Source of the DNA: Saururus chinensis
Taxonomy: Eukaryota; Streptophyta; Magnoliopsida; Piperales; Saururaceae
Length of the DNA stretch: 64,000 nt
NCBI GenBank assembly: GCA_035235625.1
Contig: CP141145.1
Location: 36,560,668 to 36,624,667 of the forward strand
Reading direction: 5' to 3'
The notes below the pieces were generated by a model. The model ran no database searches. It had not been told where the DNA came from and was given only the letters and a program-made list of their open reading frames with translations. A program made the position numbers and the translations under genes. Each line of letters starts with the position of its first letter. Position 1 is the first letter of the stretch. Below, piece after piece: positions 20,067 through 31,685 of this stretch.

Positions 20067-22975
20067 CTAGAGGTCAGCGACAAAAAGACGAGGATACTTC
20101 TTTCTGATCTCGTCCTCCGTTTCCCACGTGGCTTCCTCGACTCCATGATTCCTCCACAACACCTTCATGAGTGGGATTGCCTTTTTCCGAAGTACCTTCT
20201 CCTTACGGTCAAAAATCTGAATAGGTACCTCCTCGTAGGAAAGATTCTCCTAGAGCTACAACGGTTCAAAATCCAAGACATGAGTAGGATTCGGCTCATA
20301 CTTCCGAAGAAGTGAGACGTGGAATACATTATGGATATCGGCCAGTCAGGGTGGAAATGCTACCCGATATGCTGTGGCACCAATCCGCTCCAAGATCTCG
20401 AATGGACCAATAAAACGAGGTGACAACTTCCCCCGTTGTCCAAATCAAATAACACCACGAGTCGGAGAGATCTTAAGGAAAACATGTTCACCAACACCAA
20501 ACTCCAACTCCCGCCGTCTCCTATCGGCATAACTCTTTTGACGGCTCTGAGCTGCCTGTAACCTCTCCCGGATAAGGCGTATCTTCTCCACTGATTGCTG
20601 AATAAGATCTGGGCCAGTGAGAAGGTGATCTCCAACCTCACTCCAACACAACGGTGATCGGCAAGGACGCCCATAAAGCGCCTCGAAAGGTGACATCCGG
20701 ATGCTCGCTTGGTAGCTATTATTATAAGAAAACTCAACTAGCGGCAAATGTTGCTCCCAACTTCCTTTCCACTTAAGGATACAAGACCGAAGCATGTCCT
20801 CAAGCATCTGAATGGTCCTTTCGGACTGTCCGTCCGTCTGAGGATGGTAGGCGGAGCTAAAATGTAGAGATGTGCCCAAAGCACCCTGAAAGCTCTGCCA
20901 AAACCTCGAAGTGAACCACGGGTCACGATCGGAGACAATAGATACTGGAATCCCGTGTAATTGCACGATCTCCCTCATATGTAGAGCAGCCAAGACATCC
21001 AAAGGAGTAGTCATTCTTATCGCAAGGAAATGAGCGGACTTAGTAAGTCGATCAACAATCACCCAAACCGCATCATTACCACTCGGCGACCATGGCAGTC
21101 CGGAAACGAAATCCATAGTGACGTGCTCCCACTTCCACTCCGAAATCAGAAGTGGTTGTAGTAAACCGCCTCGATGCCGATGCTCTGCCTTGACTTGCTG
21201 ACACACAAGGCATTTGGACACGTAGACAGCAATGTCCTTTTTCATCCCATTCCACCAAAATGTCCTCTTCACGTTGTGGTACATCTTTGTTCCTATAGGA
21301 TGGATAGAGAACTTAGAATGGTGTGCCTATGATAGGATGCGCTCTCTCAACTCAACGGAGTTTGGCACACACCAACGACCCTTATACATCAAACTCCCAT
21401 CGGACTTTTCCTCAAAGCCCAACACTGCCTTCTCCCTTAGCTTAGCCTTAAGAGCTAGGATCTCTTCATCACTTTTCTGAGCCTCGACCACATCATCCAC
21501 CACACTAGAGCTAATAGAGAGATTAGCAAACCAGCTCCGTGTGTCCTCCAAAGTCAACTCTGGCCTTAGCTCAATAGCGTCCTCATAAAGGAGCCACTCA
21601 CGAACTCACATGCAAGCAACCGTAGTGGCTGATTTCTGACTCAAAGCATCCGCCACCACGTTCGCTTTGCCAGGATGATACGATATCGTGAAGTCATAAT
21701 CCTTCAAGAATTCTAGCCACCTCCTTTGCCTCAAATTAAGATCTCGCTGAGTGAATAAGTACTTCAAGCTCTTGTGATCAGTGAATACCTCAAACTTCTC
21801 ACCATAGAGATAGTGCCGCCAAATCTTCAATGCAAAGACTACGGCCGCTAACTCCAAGTCATGAGTGGGGTAATTCCGCTCGTGCACTCTAAGCTGTCGA
21901 GATGCGTAAGCCACCACTCTCCCAAGCTGCATGAGTACACAACCCAAGCCGCGAAGCGAAGCATCACTATAGACCACGAATCCGCCACTCCCGGAAGGCA
22001 AAGTTAGAACCGGAGCTGAAGTTAGCCTCTTCTTCAACTCTTGGAAACTCTCTTCGCAAGCTGAGTTCCACTCGAACTTCTCATTCTTCCTTGTCAACTT
22101 AGTCATAGGGCTCGCAAGGCTAGAAAAACCCTCGATGAAACGGCGATAGTACCTGACAAGTCCTAGGAAGCTACGGACCTCCGATGCACTCTTCGGTTGC
22201 TCCTAATTCAACACGGCTTCAACTTTCAAGGGATTAACCGCCACACCGTCTCTTGATATCACATGACCAAGGAAATGCACTTTCTTGAGCCAAAATTCAC
22301 ACTTGTCAAACTTCGTAAAGAGCTGATGCTCTCGTAAAGTTCGCAAGACAATCCTCAAATGTGATTCATGCTCTTCCTCATTGGCCGAATAGATCAGAAT
22401 ATCATCCACGAATATAATCACAAACCGATCAAGATAAGGCAGAAAGACTTGGTTCATCAAGTCCATAAATGAGGCTCGTGCATTAGTAAGACCAAAAGGC
22501 ATAACTAAGAACTCATAATGCCCATATCGGGTACGGAAAGCCGTCTTTGCAACATCATCAGGACGGATCCGAAGTTGGTGATAACCCGATCTCAAATCGA
22601 TCTTAGAGAATACATGTGCCTACTGCAACTGATCAAACAAATCATCAATTCTAGGTAAAGGGTACTTGTTCTTGATGGTTACCTGATTAAGCATTCGGTA
22701 GTCGATACACAACCGCAGAGAACCATCCTTCTTCCGAACAAATAAGACAGGCGCACCCCAAGGAGATACACTTGGCCTAATATACCCCTTATCCATAAGA
22801 TCCTGCAGCTGAGCCTTAAGCTCTTTAAGTTTGGCTGAAGCCATACGATAGGGAGCCTTAGAAATAGGAGTAGTGCCTAGAATAAGGTCAATGCAAAACT
22901 CTATCTCCCTCTCCGGTGGTAAGCTCGCCAAGTCACTAGGGAAGACATCAAAAAATTCCCCCACAACACGAACAG
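20067..22975 (-). pseudogene. Gypsy pol remnant: reverse transcriptase, RNase H, integrase, chromodomain-like tail
   Basis: Domains in order on the minus strand: the RT palm with [24 protein letters not shown] at about 22415, RNase H ([17 protein letters not shown]), integrase with the H/C zinc module ([11 protein letters not shown]), the DDE core and a tail ending in EEATWETEDEIRKKYPRLF. In-frame stops break it: after DLFDQLQ (22619), a TGG-to-TAG type change near 22203, a TGA near 21606 and a TAG near 21327, with two or three more in the tail. Gag and protease are absent. It cannot encode a working polyprotein. Confidence 0.9.
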
Positions 22976-23161
22976 AATCCCAAAAATTCACATTTGGTTT
23001 GAAATCACTTAAAACCACTAATATTGAAGTTGATTTTGGTTAAAACCATCACAAACACTATTTATTTACGAAATCACTGAATAAATCAGAAAACGCGTAA
23101 GTTTCACGATAACCAACAATTAAAGAAAACCAAAACCGGTTTAGAGATGAGGGTCCTTACA
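22976..23161 (-). repeat. Truncated 5' LTR fragment joined directly to pol
   Basis: Matches 19843-20028 of the 3' LTR with about five substitutions. The pol/LTR join shares the short word AATCCC with the LTR, suggesting a microhomology-mediated deletion. Confidence 0.85.
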
Positions 23162-23265
23162 TATAGTTCCTCAAAAGTTTGCCAAATGGCCTCAAAACAC
23201 TCCAAATGACTCTCCAACACTATTTAGGGGGAGGGGACATCTTAAGAATCAAAGATATGCTAGCC

Positions 23266-23645
23266 GACCATGTGTCACAACATAGCCAACTATGTGTGTG
23301 CATCGTTATGTACATTTTGTGTAACGTTGCACACACATATTGTGCAACATTGTAGGTCATCCCCGCAAAGCTTGCACAAAAGGTGTGCAACACTATGAGC
23401 ATTTCCTGCAATATATACACACTTAGTATACAACACTTTTACACGTGTGCGCGCCCCAAAACGTGTCATGGATAGTCTGCTTTGCTACCCCATTTACACA
23501 CACATATTGTGCAACATTGCAGGCCTTCCCTGCAACTTCTGCATACAAGGTGTGCAACACTATGGGCAGTTCTCACAATTATTATACAACACTTCCACAC
23601 GTGTGTGTGCCCACATGTCACGGATAGTCCGCTTCGCTACCCTGT
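23266..23645. repeat. Two tandem copies of a unit of about 190 bp rich in TTGTGCAACATTG
   Basis: Blocks in 23310-23480 recur in 23500-23640 in the same order: CACACACATATTGTGCAACA, GGTGTGCAACACTATG, ATACAACACTT, ACACGTGTG and ATGGATAGTCTGCTT (second copy ACGGATAGTCCGCTT). No product is implied. Confidence 0.75.
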
Positions 23646-25204
23646 GACAGTGAGCCCTGATGTTGTGTGCCCTTAGTTTCAATCTATCAACATACATAAC
23701 CTAGGAGGCAAATTGGTTTATGTCTCATTGTGCCCTCGGATCTCAATCTAATGGCCCATGATGCCTTGCTCACGTTGATGTGCATGAGCTCAAACTCATA
23801 TAAAATTTTTTCATGATATATATCCTCGTTAAATTGTAATGAATATATAATTTATATGTATCATATATATTTTTAAAAAATAAAAATATTAAGACACAAA
23901 CATTAATATATTCCTTATGTCTTAAATTAATAACTTTATTTGGTTTTTCAAGATGAGCTAAAAATAGTTCAATTGAAAAATAAAATGGAGTTATAAATAT
24001 ATAACAAAGGGTAAACATGATATCACACTAATATACCAAAAAATCTTCTAAAAGAAACATGCAACTAGGGGGACCAACCTTAGTTTACAAAAGAATGAAT
24101 TTTTGCCCCTCTTAAATAGGCAACTTCCCCCTTGATCAACTATTCTTTTCTCAACGATGTAGGATTATCCCATATAACAAAAAAAATTAATTTTCTCATT
24201 TGGATTAGGCTAGCAGGCATTCAAGCTTTTTACTTTTATGCCTTGGCCTAACCTTATTTACAACGGGCTTGAACTATTTAGGCCCAAACCCATTATTTTG
24301 CGAGCCAGGTCAGGCATGCCAACGGGCCAACCCACAAACTTGCAGTCCTATTTCTTGCAAAATGATCCCAACCCGACTATTCCTCCTATGAATCTGCATC
24401 ACAAGGATGTTGAATATACAAACATACCCAGTGGGAAGGCTGAACAAGTACTATAAAATACTAATGTACATGATTACACTACATCATCTCATGATTGAAA
24501 TCTATTATTTACAATAGTAAATACCAATAAGATTAAACACAAGAAAATTAAGCATATCAATCATAAATATTTTTATATGTTTTCAAATCAATATCGTGAC
24601 CTCACTTAGGAGACACTTACTCCATTAGTGTAAGCTATAAATATTCTCTACAATACTGTCATGTTTAGGAGTTCAGCCAAGCCTCACTAGACTAAGAGCT
24701 ACTCATACTTGGACCATTATTTTTTTGAAGCCGACACGCTTTTTCCATTTTGTGAAGTTGAAGCCCACAAGGGCTCATGGACCTATGTGGTTGAGATCTT
24801 AACTTTCATGATTGTCCAAACCTTATATATCCACGATACTAATAATCTTTTAATATTTTGGCCTATTTGAACAACTCTCATGGAGAGAATTTACATAATT
24901 TTCATTCTTCTAGAACCTAAAGACTTTGATGTATTTCATACCAAACTCTTTCATCATGTAGCTAAAAACTTACTTGAGGAGTTGACCAAATACTAAGATA
25001 TTTTGTCCTTGAATATCTTTATACATCAGTTAAGATGTGATCTATAAGAAAAAATTTTATATAAAAATATACTCATACTAAAATGTTATTAGTCACATTG
25101 CTACATATACATACTTATCATACATTAAATATTATTATACCTCATAATAATAGCTTAACATGTATAACATTTTATGCTTTATCTTTTGTTCGACCTTATA
25201 ATGC
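23646..25204. other. Noncoding, AT-rich
   Basis: No gene recognised. The part at 24230-24350 is rich in GGGC/GCCC words (GGGCTTGAACTATTTAGGCC, AACGGGCCAACCC) like the element at 55441-55980 and may be a remnant of the same type. Confidence 0.35.
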
Positions 25205-26290
25205 TTCATCTTTTGTTCAATCTTATAATGGTTGACCATTTAAGAGAAATAGTAGCTCGCTTGTCAAACCATACGTGAATGTTTACATGCATACAAAATG
25301 CCAAGGACACTAACATCATGTGGCCGATCAAACCAGAGGACTGTAGGCGGACAACAACCATATCGCTTCTTTTCCAAATTTATGCTTAGCCAGCCTAGAA
25401 GTCATAGAATTCCACAATGATAGTCCTTTCACAAGGATGGACTCGAACACTTGAAGAGCATTGTCTAAGTAGCCACATTTACAGTACATGTCGATTATTG
25501 TTGTCGCCACAATAACATTAACCGCGCTCCATCCCCTTCTTCTTTATATATGCGTAATGGTGTATCCCTACACTCCCACATGCCTATAATAAGCTCATCA
25601 CTGTGTGCACACTAGGCTCAGCTCCCACCTCACTTACCCAATTAACATAGTTGTTCCAAGTGACGCTGGTTCTTGTGGGCATCATGTCGAACAGCCTTTG
25701 GGCGTCATCGACCCGACCGCACCTTGGTATAACGGAATTCCTTGAGGCAATGTCATAATTAGAGTCCTAGTCGAGCAACAGAGCTGCTGAGCCCAAATGC
25801 CCACAGCCTGCATAGATGGAGATATATGTGCCAGAGTCCAATCCAAGTTTGATGGCCACTCCATGGTGCCGAATCCCTTCATGGCAAAGCCCAGGTTAGA
25901 GTAAGGAGCCCAAAACTGGCTGTGCTGAGCCCGCTGCCACCCTTAATCACTTGGTAAGGAGCCGAGCCGAGCTATTAGCGATGCCTCTTATGAGTTGAAG
26001 AAGTTTACGGATTCGGCTTGGGAGAAGAGAAGCATGTCGTAGTTGATGTTAGGCATGTGACACAGAAGGACAAGGCCTTGCCAATGGCTATATATGGTGT
26101 CTAGGGACATACCAGTGTTGATGATTTGGGTGTGTAGCTTCTTCAAGTCTCTCATGCTGTTGCATTGGTGGCTAAGGAGGAAGAGTGGTGGGTGGTACTA
26201 AATGAAATTTGTCGCGGAGGCGGAAGAAGGGAGTGCACACACGCATTGAGCATAAATGCATAATACATTGCTTCTATGGTTGTTGGAGGC
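25205..26290 (-). pseudogene. Decayed copy of the PPR gene
   Basis: Collinear with 4475-5670: 25440-25510 matches 4700-4770 (CACATTTACAGTACATGTCG), 25780-25870 matches 5130-5215 (CCAATCCAAGTTTGATGGCC) and 26140-26280 matches 5530-5665. It covers the N-terminal two thirds of the parent plus about 20-40 bp of 5' leader. Frameshifts, deletions and stops are numerous. A TA microsatellite starts where homology ends. The parent has no introns, so the copying mode cannot be told from splicing, but the retained leader fits DNA duplication or a full-length transcript copy. Confidence 0.85.
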
Positions 26291-26291
26291 T

Positions 26292-26294
26292 CAT

Positions 26295-26370
<76 letters not shown>

Positions 26371-26380
26371 ATATATATTT
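26292..26380. repeat. TA/AT microsatellite
   Basis: A nearly pure AT dinucleotide run with a few TTT interruptions; the apparent Tyr-Ile frames through it are artefacts. Confidence 0.9.
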
Positions 26381-26659
26381 TGAAGCATAGATAGTAAAGG
26401 TAGACAAGTTCTCAGTCTTGACATGCAAATAGTAAGGGAAGCGTGCTTTAGAGCGAGTATATTGAGGTTTGGCAACATTGGACCGTTAGCCAACATATTT
26501 TTTAGTCTTACTAGGAGTGAGATTCGATGGTGGCTTAGGCACTATTACTATGGGACGAATCCTATAGTTGTTAAATTTATGCGGAGGACTTCTACTTGGA
26601 ATATGAGATGAGATGGGTTAGCTCTTAATTCTCTCCTAAGGTTCCTTGCACTACTAGTT

Positions 26660-27420
26660 AGGAGTGTGCCAAAGGCCTAACATAAGTAGGAAACCCGATG
26701 AAAGGGTTAGTTGCAAACAAGACTATTGAAGAGGGTCGAATCTTAACGAGACAAGGACTCTATACCAGAGACGTACACAATCAAGACTCTAATAAGGTGA
26801 GAGGTATGCGAGTTAAGGATTTCAAGTTAAAATAAGAGACTTAAAAGTCGCTAAATGAGGCAGGACTCTTAAAGGAGTGCTTAATTGGGTTCCTAGCTTT
26901 TTGGGACTTTGGAAATATAATTTTAAGTAGGAATATGAGCTATTTTTCATATTGTATTGGGCTGGAATTCTTGGGTTATGAATTTATAACAAATGATGGG
27001 CAAATACTAGTAGTATTAGGCTTCCTAACCCTCATTTATATAAGGGGACACGTTAGTTTACCAAGGGCATTCATAAACATAAAGATAAGTTCTAAAGGGC
27101 TGCAAGCAGCAAGGCAATTCAGCCACACCTTAGTCAACATAGGTGCTTGTTGGGCCTAATATTGTGAGGGAGCGATCTTGTGCCATTGTAAATAAGTTCC
27201 TTAGGTTTAGAAACAAGGTAGAGGGTATTGTTTATTACACTTTGGTGTAATAAAAGTTTTAGGGCAGGGCCTGCTTTTCCTGCGTTGTATTTGTGCTCGG
27301 CGTATAAAAACTTTCGGTGAAATATAAAAGGTTAGCTGCTGATTGTGAGGTGCAATTAGACTATTATGGCAGACTTGGGTGTGCTAATTTGGCCATGTGA
27401 CACTCGGAGTGGTTAAATAT
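26660..27420 (+). repeat. Possible LTR-type remnant
   Basis: There is a TATA-like TTTATATAAGGGG near 27035 followed by transcribed-looking text and AATAAAAG near 27250, an order that resembles an LTR of a copia or gypsy element. No LTR ends, target duplication or coding domain were found, so this is only a suggestion. Confidence 0.25.
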
Positions 27421-27844
27421 GGGGATTGGCATATGCTAGCACATATTAGCATCACTTGTATTAACAATCACGGGCGAATATGTCTTGATTTTCATGATCT
27501 ACGGCTCCTTGGAGAATCATATATAAATTCTTCTGCCAACGCGATAGCGTTTAATTAGGATGGGGGCTTTGGTTTCAACTTTCGTATACGTTTTAATAAT
27601 TTCATAAAAAGAAATGAACATGCTATAAGAGCAAAGACCGACCATGCGTAGTTGACAACACTTCATAATAATATATACTATAAGCAAAACAAAAATAATA
27701 CAACCAGAAACAATATATCCTGGAAACTTGTACTCCACAATCATGATATTACTCTTTATAGTAAGAATTACGAAGAAGCATAATACTCCTACTCCCTCCG
27801 TCTAGGACACGAAGGGAGTAAAAATCAGCAAGAATACAAACAAC

Positions 27845-28390
27845 TCAGTAGTGGAGGACAGTGACATTAAACTTGAGCACAGCATTAAAATTGAGAGCAT
27901 CAAGGTAAGCGGTCTCCATAATGGCATACCCTCTTGCGAACCGGAATACACCAGTGCCAGACACAATAGACACCTCTCTCTGCTTCTGCACGAACCTATC
28001 TGAGCCTTGGATCTCCAAGGTGCTTCCATTGTACTTCTTATTTGTGAACACAGCTGAAAATAGCATATGGAGGTCCGAGTTGTCCATGGCCGAGTTGACA
28101 AACAGGCCGTGTGCTTCTCCAACTTTAGTCGAGTTCCTCTCAGGGCCCTCTGTGAGGTCGTCACCAGTCACTACTACAGTGCCATAATAGATCACACTGG
28201 ACTTGGTACCATTAATGCCTGCCACAGTAGCGTCCGTTGGATTTTTGCCCGTCTCCCAGTCTTGCATGTAGAACACCATATTCGTCTCCTTCAACTTACG
28301 ATATTTCGCAGCCTCACTTCCATGAGGAATTGCTACGAGTAGCAGTAAACAGCAACTCGCCCATGTCGCTAGCACACTGCTGCAAGCCAT
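27845..28390 (-). CDS. Dirigent protein (copy A)
   Basis: A single-exon 181-residue frame, the usual size for dirigent proteins. Residues 1-27 are a secretion signal (hydrophobic LLLLVA core). The dirigent domain follows: FYMQDWETGKNPT at 39-52, YYGTVVVTGDDLTEGPE at 68-84, and GTGVFRFARGYA at 145-156. Asn sequons at 60, 86, 121 and 175 suggest a glycosylated secreted protein. Dirigent proteins act in the apoplast and control the stereochemistry of phenoxy-radical coupling in lignan or lignin chemistry, or guide other cyclisations; the product of this one cannot be read from sequence. A TATA box lies about 90 bp upstream of the ATG. The paralogue at 56406-56945 differs by about a dozen residues and a two-residue deletion. 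Confidence 0.93.
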   Translation of the reverse strand: MACSSVLATWASCCLLLLVAIPHGSEAAKYRKLKETNMVFYMQDWETGKNPTDATVAGINGTKSSVIYYGTVVVTGDDLTEGPERNSTKVGEAHGLFVNSAMDNSDLHMLFSAVFTNKKYNGSTLEIQGSDRFVQKQREVSIVSGTGVFRFARGYAIMETAYLDALNFNAVLKFNVTVLHY

Positions 28391-28476
28391 TGGGACGTTA
28401 GATATGCTTATTTCCTGAAAATACTGTTAGTGGCTTCTTGCATATGCAACTCAGGGAACGCCTAAGTATGATGATC

Positions 28477-28484
28477 AATTTATA
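28477..28484 (-). promoter_or_regulatory. TATA box of dirigent copy A
   Basis: TATAAATT on the minus strand, about 87-94 bp before the start codon. The same box is present at the same distance in copy B. Confidence 0.6.
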
Positions 28485-29699
28485 CTGATGAGAGAGTCCT
28501 TAAGGCTGCTAAAGAAGCTGCAACCACAACTAATATAGTAGTAATATTTTGCTTCTCAAAGTCTCGCGTGTTAGCATTTAATATTTAATGATCGATGATG
28601 CTTAGCGCATATTAGTATTAGTAACATTGATGCTAACGTGCGGCGTATTCACTGTCAGTCTCTAGATGAAGAGCTCCATGCACAGCTTAGAGTAGGCTTA
28701 TTGTCATTGAGAGCATAAAAATTGCTTCTGTGATCAAAGTTCACAAGATAAGAAATACCAATCACATTTGTCATTACTCGGTATTAATTAAGAAGGTAGG
28801 CGTGAGACATAGCTTCCACAATTAATTAAGTGGTGAAGCTTCACGAGCATAGCTGCTGGTGAAACTTAATTTATCGGCCGTCTATTATGATAAATCGATG
28901 GTCATGTTTTAGCACATGGTTTCAAGCAATTACATAAATTAACTACTGTGTGTGAAGTCTGTGCACCTATGTATGTGCCGTCCATATTCAATAATAAGTG
29001 GCCAGTAAACGCTGGTGGCACAGATTACGACTCCGTTACTGTGGGGTACATAGTTCTCTCGTCTCGGAGAAATTTTTGGGTGTCTCATCTCGTATTCATG
29101 TAACTTATTTTGCAACTACGATTTCATGGAGAAAACTTATCATCAACCATGCATATCAAATGTAAGTATGATACCTACTCCATCAGGGTGGCTGTTTGCT
29201 AAACAAGTAGGTAGTCCCAGCAAAATAGCTAACAGAAATCATGGAAGCTTTAGAGTCTAAATCCGAACGTGTCGTTTTCATTTTAGGTAATCTTATGCCA
29301 AAGTTGTCTATCCTTCTATAACTAACAAAGTCATTTCATCTTCACATATAAAAAAAAAACTATTTCATATGAAGCTGTCAAAATGCCTCTTGGCGAATGT
29401 ACGAATAAATAATTGATCCCTATTATTTTTTAATCAATTAAACTGTTTCAGCTAGCACTAAGTGCTACGGCATGATCCCCGCTTCTTCTAGAGTTATATA
29501 GTGAGGTTGGATTCTTGGAAGCGCCTTCATGCACACCAAACTAATAATCCTACTATTTGCACCACAGTTACAGATAAATCATACAAGTGTCTAACTTCTA
29601 CACCTGCCCTAAAGAAGAGGAGAAGGTATATAGTGGATAAGTCGATTCATGTTCTGACATGTGAACTCAAGTTAGCACATGAAATTATTTAGGTTTCAG

Positions 29700-31430
29700 A
29701 CATGTAGAAAATATTAAAATGTGTCAAATAGTGAGTGGACTTATGAACCACGTGGATTATGGAATGGTTTCATTAGATAATTTCTTGAGGTAGAGACACG
29801 ACCCATTTTTTTGTACTCAAGTTATACTAACAATCACATTTAGCACAATGATTTTATAATAAGTTGTCTATTGTTTCATTGGTAAGCCACCAACATGTCA
29901 GTGCTTGCATTGGTGAACAATATTTTCAACTATCGATCGGTAGACATTGGACACATTGATCATCACATCAGTGAAATAATAAGTTTCAGTATTTCAAAAA
30001 TTATGACAGTTTTACAATTTTAGACTCTTGGGACGGTTATGCCATATTTAAAGAGAGGAAACTTGGGATTTTGGGTTTGAAAGAAGTTTTTGAGGAGTTC
30101 AAGTGGGAGTGGAGCAACCTGAAGTCTAGTTGCAGAGGATTTGGGCTAGGAAGAGAGTCTCATGTAGATTGAAGGTTGGATTGCACCCTTCTTTGTTTAG
30201 TTATTTGGTATGTATGAGATTTATCTTCTCTTAAGTTTTTGACGAGTTTGGATGTGTGTATTCTTCGAAGATTTTATTGTGCAAAGTGAAATAATGGTGA
30301 TTTAATATTATGATTATTTCATCGTCTATTTCTATATATAAACTATATGGAACTTAGTAATTATGAAAGTTTTACTCTATTTAGATTGAATAAATTATTC
30401 AAAGAACTATTATGATCTCTATTTATTTTATTCGCATCCATTGCATGACCATCAATACATCGGTGTTTGTGTTGGAAGAAGGAAGAAGATGAATAGTACT
30501 AACACTAATGCATTGAGTTGCATTGGGTTAACTGGTCACCGGTAGTGAGATCGACGTGTTCGTGTGGCATCAGTGAGGTGGGATCTCAGAGCTAACCCAA
30601 TTTTGGTAGGGGTTTGACATGTTGACAGGACATTGATAGTCATTGATGCCCTGGCCAACACGTATGTGTGCCTATTGATGGTGCCTCGATGATGAGATTA
30701 CAAACATGATTTATGCTATTTGGTAGTAATATAGTAGTCTTACTTTCCTTACAATTGGATGCATGATTGGATATTATTAAATACGTATTATGTAAGGGTA
30801 TGGTAAGTAAACCCTAATGCTTGTGTGAATCCTTGTGATGAATAGTCACCCCTGACCATTGCATTTCGACACTCAAGAAAAAGGATCATAGTAACTGGTT
30901 GGCTCCAAAAGTGAGTCGTCTTAGTCACGTAGACAAAAGGGTATGGTACGAAAAAAGATGATGGTCTTCCGGCACCCCAAAAGTGGGAGCTTGGAGATAG
31001 GTTTGAATATATTAAAACATAAAAAGATAATTGGTCTAGCGTAATATAAGAGGTTTCAATGATCATATAAGTCGAGATCTTGACGATTATGGTCCATGAC
31101 CCTAGTGAGCCTAAAGGGTTTTGGATAGGCCGTAGTTGTAATGAAGAATTTCTCCTTTAAAATTAGATTTACTTCTTTTCGATAGATTAATTTGTCGTTA
31201 GGTACGTGGGTGTGTCATTTATTGTTTATATTGATTAGAGTATGTGATAGACAAATACCCAATATTTATGGCTTGTCTGTCATAAATGTTTTGATTAGTA
31301 GTAATAATAATTGGTTGGGTCTAGATTACTGAGTAAGCTATCGGTTTGTTTGTTTTGTTGTGCATTTGTTGATGCAGATGGTTTGAACTCGAAACTAGGT
31401 ACACGAAGCATATACACTCTTTACCGTCAA
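29700..31430. other. Noncoding, probably old LTR-type DNA
   Basis: The part to 30945 belongs to the duplication. The block 30575-30995 also recurs at 59110-59446 and 61110-61505, so it is a dispersed repeat. No coding domain is visible. The plus frame at 31444-31644 (Glu-rich, ending in the TA microsatellite) could be the start of an old gag but has no diagnostic motif. Confidence 0.4.
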
Positions 31431-31602
31431 CATAGCTAGAATTATGCGGCAAAGAGAGGAGAACCTCTATAAAGAACAACAACCTCCTCCAGTTATCATT
31501 GTCTTGGAGGAGGAGGAAGACCTAAAAGAGGATTCGAAGGCAAACCTAGAGGGTGAACCGGAAGAGGAACCAAGAGAAAACCTTGAAGAAGGCTCAAGGG
31601 AA

Positions 31603-31603
<1 letters not shown>

Positions 31604-31683
<80 letters not shown>
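31604..31683. repeat. Compound TA then GA microsatellite
   Basis: About 20 TA units followed directly by about 20 GA units. Confidence 0.95.

Positions 31684-31685
<2 letters not shown>

Larger units (their letters stand above)
16569..23161 (-). mobile_element. Tekay/Del-type Ty3-gypsy retrotransposon, internally deleted
   Basis: The element reads on the minus strand. It is flanked by a perfect 5-bp target duplication TATAG (16564-16568 and 23162-23166). It keeps a full 3' LTR (16569-20028), a polypurine tract, most of pol and only the first 186 bp of the 5' LTR (22976-23161). The remainder of the 5' LTR, the primer site, gag and protease are missing. LTR length of about 3.46 kb, RT signature and the chromodomain-like tail fit the Tekay/Del clade. 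Intact target duplication means the deletion occurred inside the element after insertion or during reverse transcription. Confidence 0.88.
27640..30945. repeat. Segmental duplication, copy A (with dirigent gene)
   Basis: Collinear with 56200-59446 in direct orientation, about 28.6 kb apart. The match covers the 3' flank, gene, promoter and roughly 2.5 kb upstream. Similarity looks very high from about 28300 to 29680 and falls toward both ends. Beyond 30945 the copies part at a poly-G run in copy B. Confidence 0.9.

Noticed and set aside
20049..20315. Plus-strand frame at the end of the old pol
   Set aside because: Antisense to the chromodomain-like tail of pol; no independent support.
26209..26496. 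Open frames with long Tyr-Ile runs on both strands
   Set aside because: They are produced by the TA microsatellite; the same holds for 31444-31694, 41892-42175 and 49037-49073.
31444..31644. Glu-rich plus-strand frame
   Set aside because: Low complexity and run into a microsatellite; it might be a gag start but has no diagnostic motif.
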